Shown here: piece after piece, positions 63,757 to 64,000 of the stretch
Layout of the letters: each line of letters starts with the position of its first letter
Position numbering within the stretch: position 1 is the stretch's first letter
Assembly (NCBI GenBank): GCA_006438735.1
Contig: RCZF01000002.1
Location: 429,769 to 493,768 of the forward strand
From: Sphingomonas koreensis
GTDB lineage: Bacteria > Pseudomonadota > Alphaproteobacteria > Sphingomonadales > Sphingomonadaceae
DNA length: 64,000 nt
Direction: 5' to 3'
The notes under the pieces: generated by a model
Databases searched by the model: none
What the model saw: the letters and a program-made list of their open reading frames with translations, nothing else
What the model was told of the DNA's origin: nothing
Program-made: the position numbers and the translations under genes

Positions 63757-64000
63757 TTAATTGGCTGAGTGGTCCCGAGCGCAGTCAATGCATTGCGTGA
63801 CAGCGGGGGCATTTAGGAGTCTGGCCTCGGCGATCTCGTCGCCGCAGGTCAGGCAATAGCCGTATTCGTCCGCATCGATGCGCTTGAGCGCAGCATCGAT
63901 CGCTATCTGTTCGGATTGGCGGCGGCGTTGCTGCGCCATTGCCATCGCCTGGACCTGCATCGTGTCGATCCGGGATAGGCGGCCCACGCTTTCCTGGTCG
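63757..64000 (-). CDS. TraR/DksA family zinc-finger protein, 5' end cut
   Basis: At least 80 aa; the frame is open through the right edge and no clear start is inside the window (a GTG at 63987 is in frame but probably internal). The pattern ESVGRLSRIDTMQVQAMAMA, then YGYCLTCGDE and TQCIDCAR, gives a four-cysteine zinc finger as in small TraR/DksA homologues that bind the secondary channel of RNA polymerase. It could be cargo of the element or host backbone beyond it. Confidence 0.85.
   Translation of the reverse strand, partial: DQESVGRLSRIDTMQVQAMAMAQQRRRQSEQIAIDAALKRIDADEYGYCLTCGDEIAEARLLNAPAVTQCIDCARDHSAN

Larger units (their letters stand above)
60694..64000. mobile_element. Left end of an integrative element in tRNA-Thr
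   Basis: The junction has a tRNA 3' duplication, AT-rich arm-like repeats, an integrase gene, and an insertion sequence; the other end is outside the window. Cargo is not visible except possibly the TraR/DksA-like gene. The extent to the window edge is an assumption. Confidence 0.55.

Overview
The window is GC-rich chromosomal DNA from an alphaproteobacterium, most likely a sphingomonad (Sphingomonas or a close relative). The support is protein-level: an alphaproteobacterial nanoRNase (NrnC), the lptC-lptA-lptB-rpoN run, rpmF-plsX-fabH followed by ihfA and a MerR gene, a DivK-type regulator, a glycine-rich two-domain cold-shock protein of the sphingomonad kind, and EcfG-like stress promoters (GGAAC-N16-CGTT). 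No species can be named from the sequence alone.

Layout. 1-8.98 kb: end of a TauE/SafE permease, a LysR gene with a flavin reductase, a membrane cytochrome b with a Tat-exported molybdoenzyme, cyclopropane fatty acid synthase, an FAD/NAD(P) protein, a MATE exporter and argG. 9.0-12.2 kb: two tandem paralogous polytopic membrane proteins resembling GT-C glycosyltransferases. 12.2-15.1 kb: a minus-strand block with a GNAT-like protein, a DUF1328 peptide, Dps, a divergent GDT1-like protein and an unknown protein. 15.3-21.5 kb: rpmG, divK, a DUF3572-HAD-RidA run, an ATP-dependent DNA ligase, an EamA permease, a thioredoxin and the cold-shock protein. 21.7-35.7 kb: terC, nrnC, lptCAB, rpoN, an NDUFA9-like protein, uppP, gltDB and a GST. 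35.8-46.9 kb: pepN, hisN, a peroxiredoxin, a diguanylate cyclase, two tiny membrane ORFs behind a sigma-54-type promoter, then the ihfA/fabH/plsX/rpmF block. 47-60.6 kb: a fused pabB-pabC gene, an aminotransferase, msrA, pdeM, kup, an aspartyl protease, an Lhr-type helicase, an MBL exonuclease and an M13 peptidase.

At 60.69 kb the host backbone ends in a 46-nt copy of the 3' part of a tRNA-Thr(GGU) gene. Next come phased CATAGC repeats and a tyrosine integrase. This is the left end of an element that runs past the right edge of the window. An IS630-type insertion (62324-63503) sits exactly in the integrase stop codon and leaves the reading frame intact. A TraR/DksA zinc-finger gene is cut by the window edge.

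How genes work together. The ligase at 17.6 kb, PdeM at 51.1 kb, the DEXH helicase at 54.8 kb and the exonuclease at 57.4 kb are the four parts of the ligase-associated DNA damage response set, here split over about 40 kb. LptC/A/B serve LPS export. PlsX and FabH serve phospholipid and fatty acid initiation. GltB/GltD assimilate ammonia. Dps, DUF1328, MsrA and the peroxiredoxin are stress functions. The two most unusual spots are the sigma-54-type promoter with two tiny membrane ORFs at 41.05-41.46 kb and the tRNA/integrase/IS junction at 60.7-63.5 kb.
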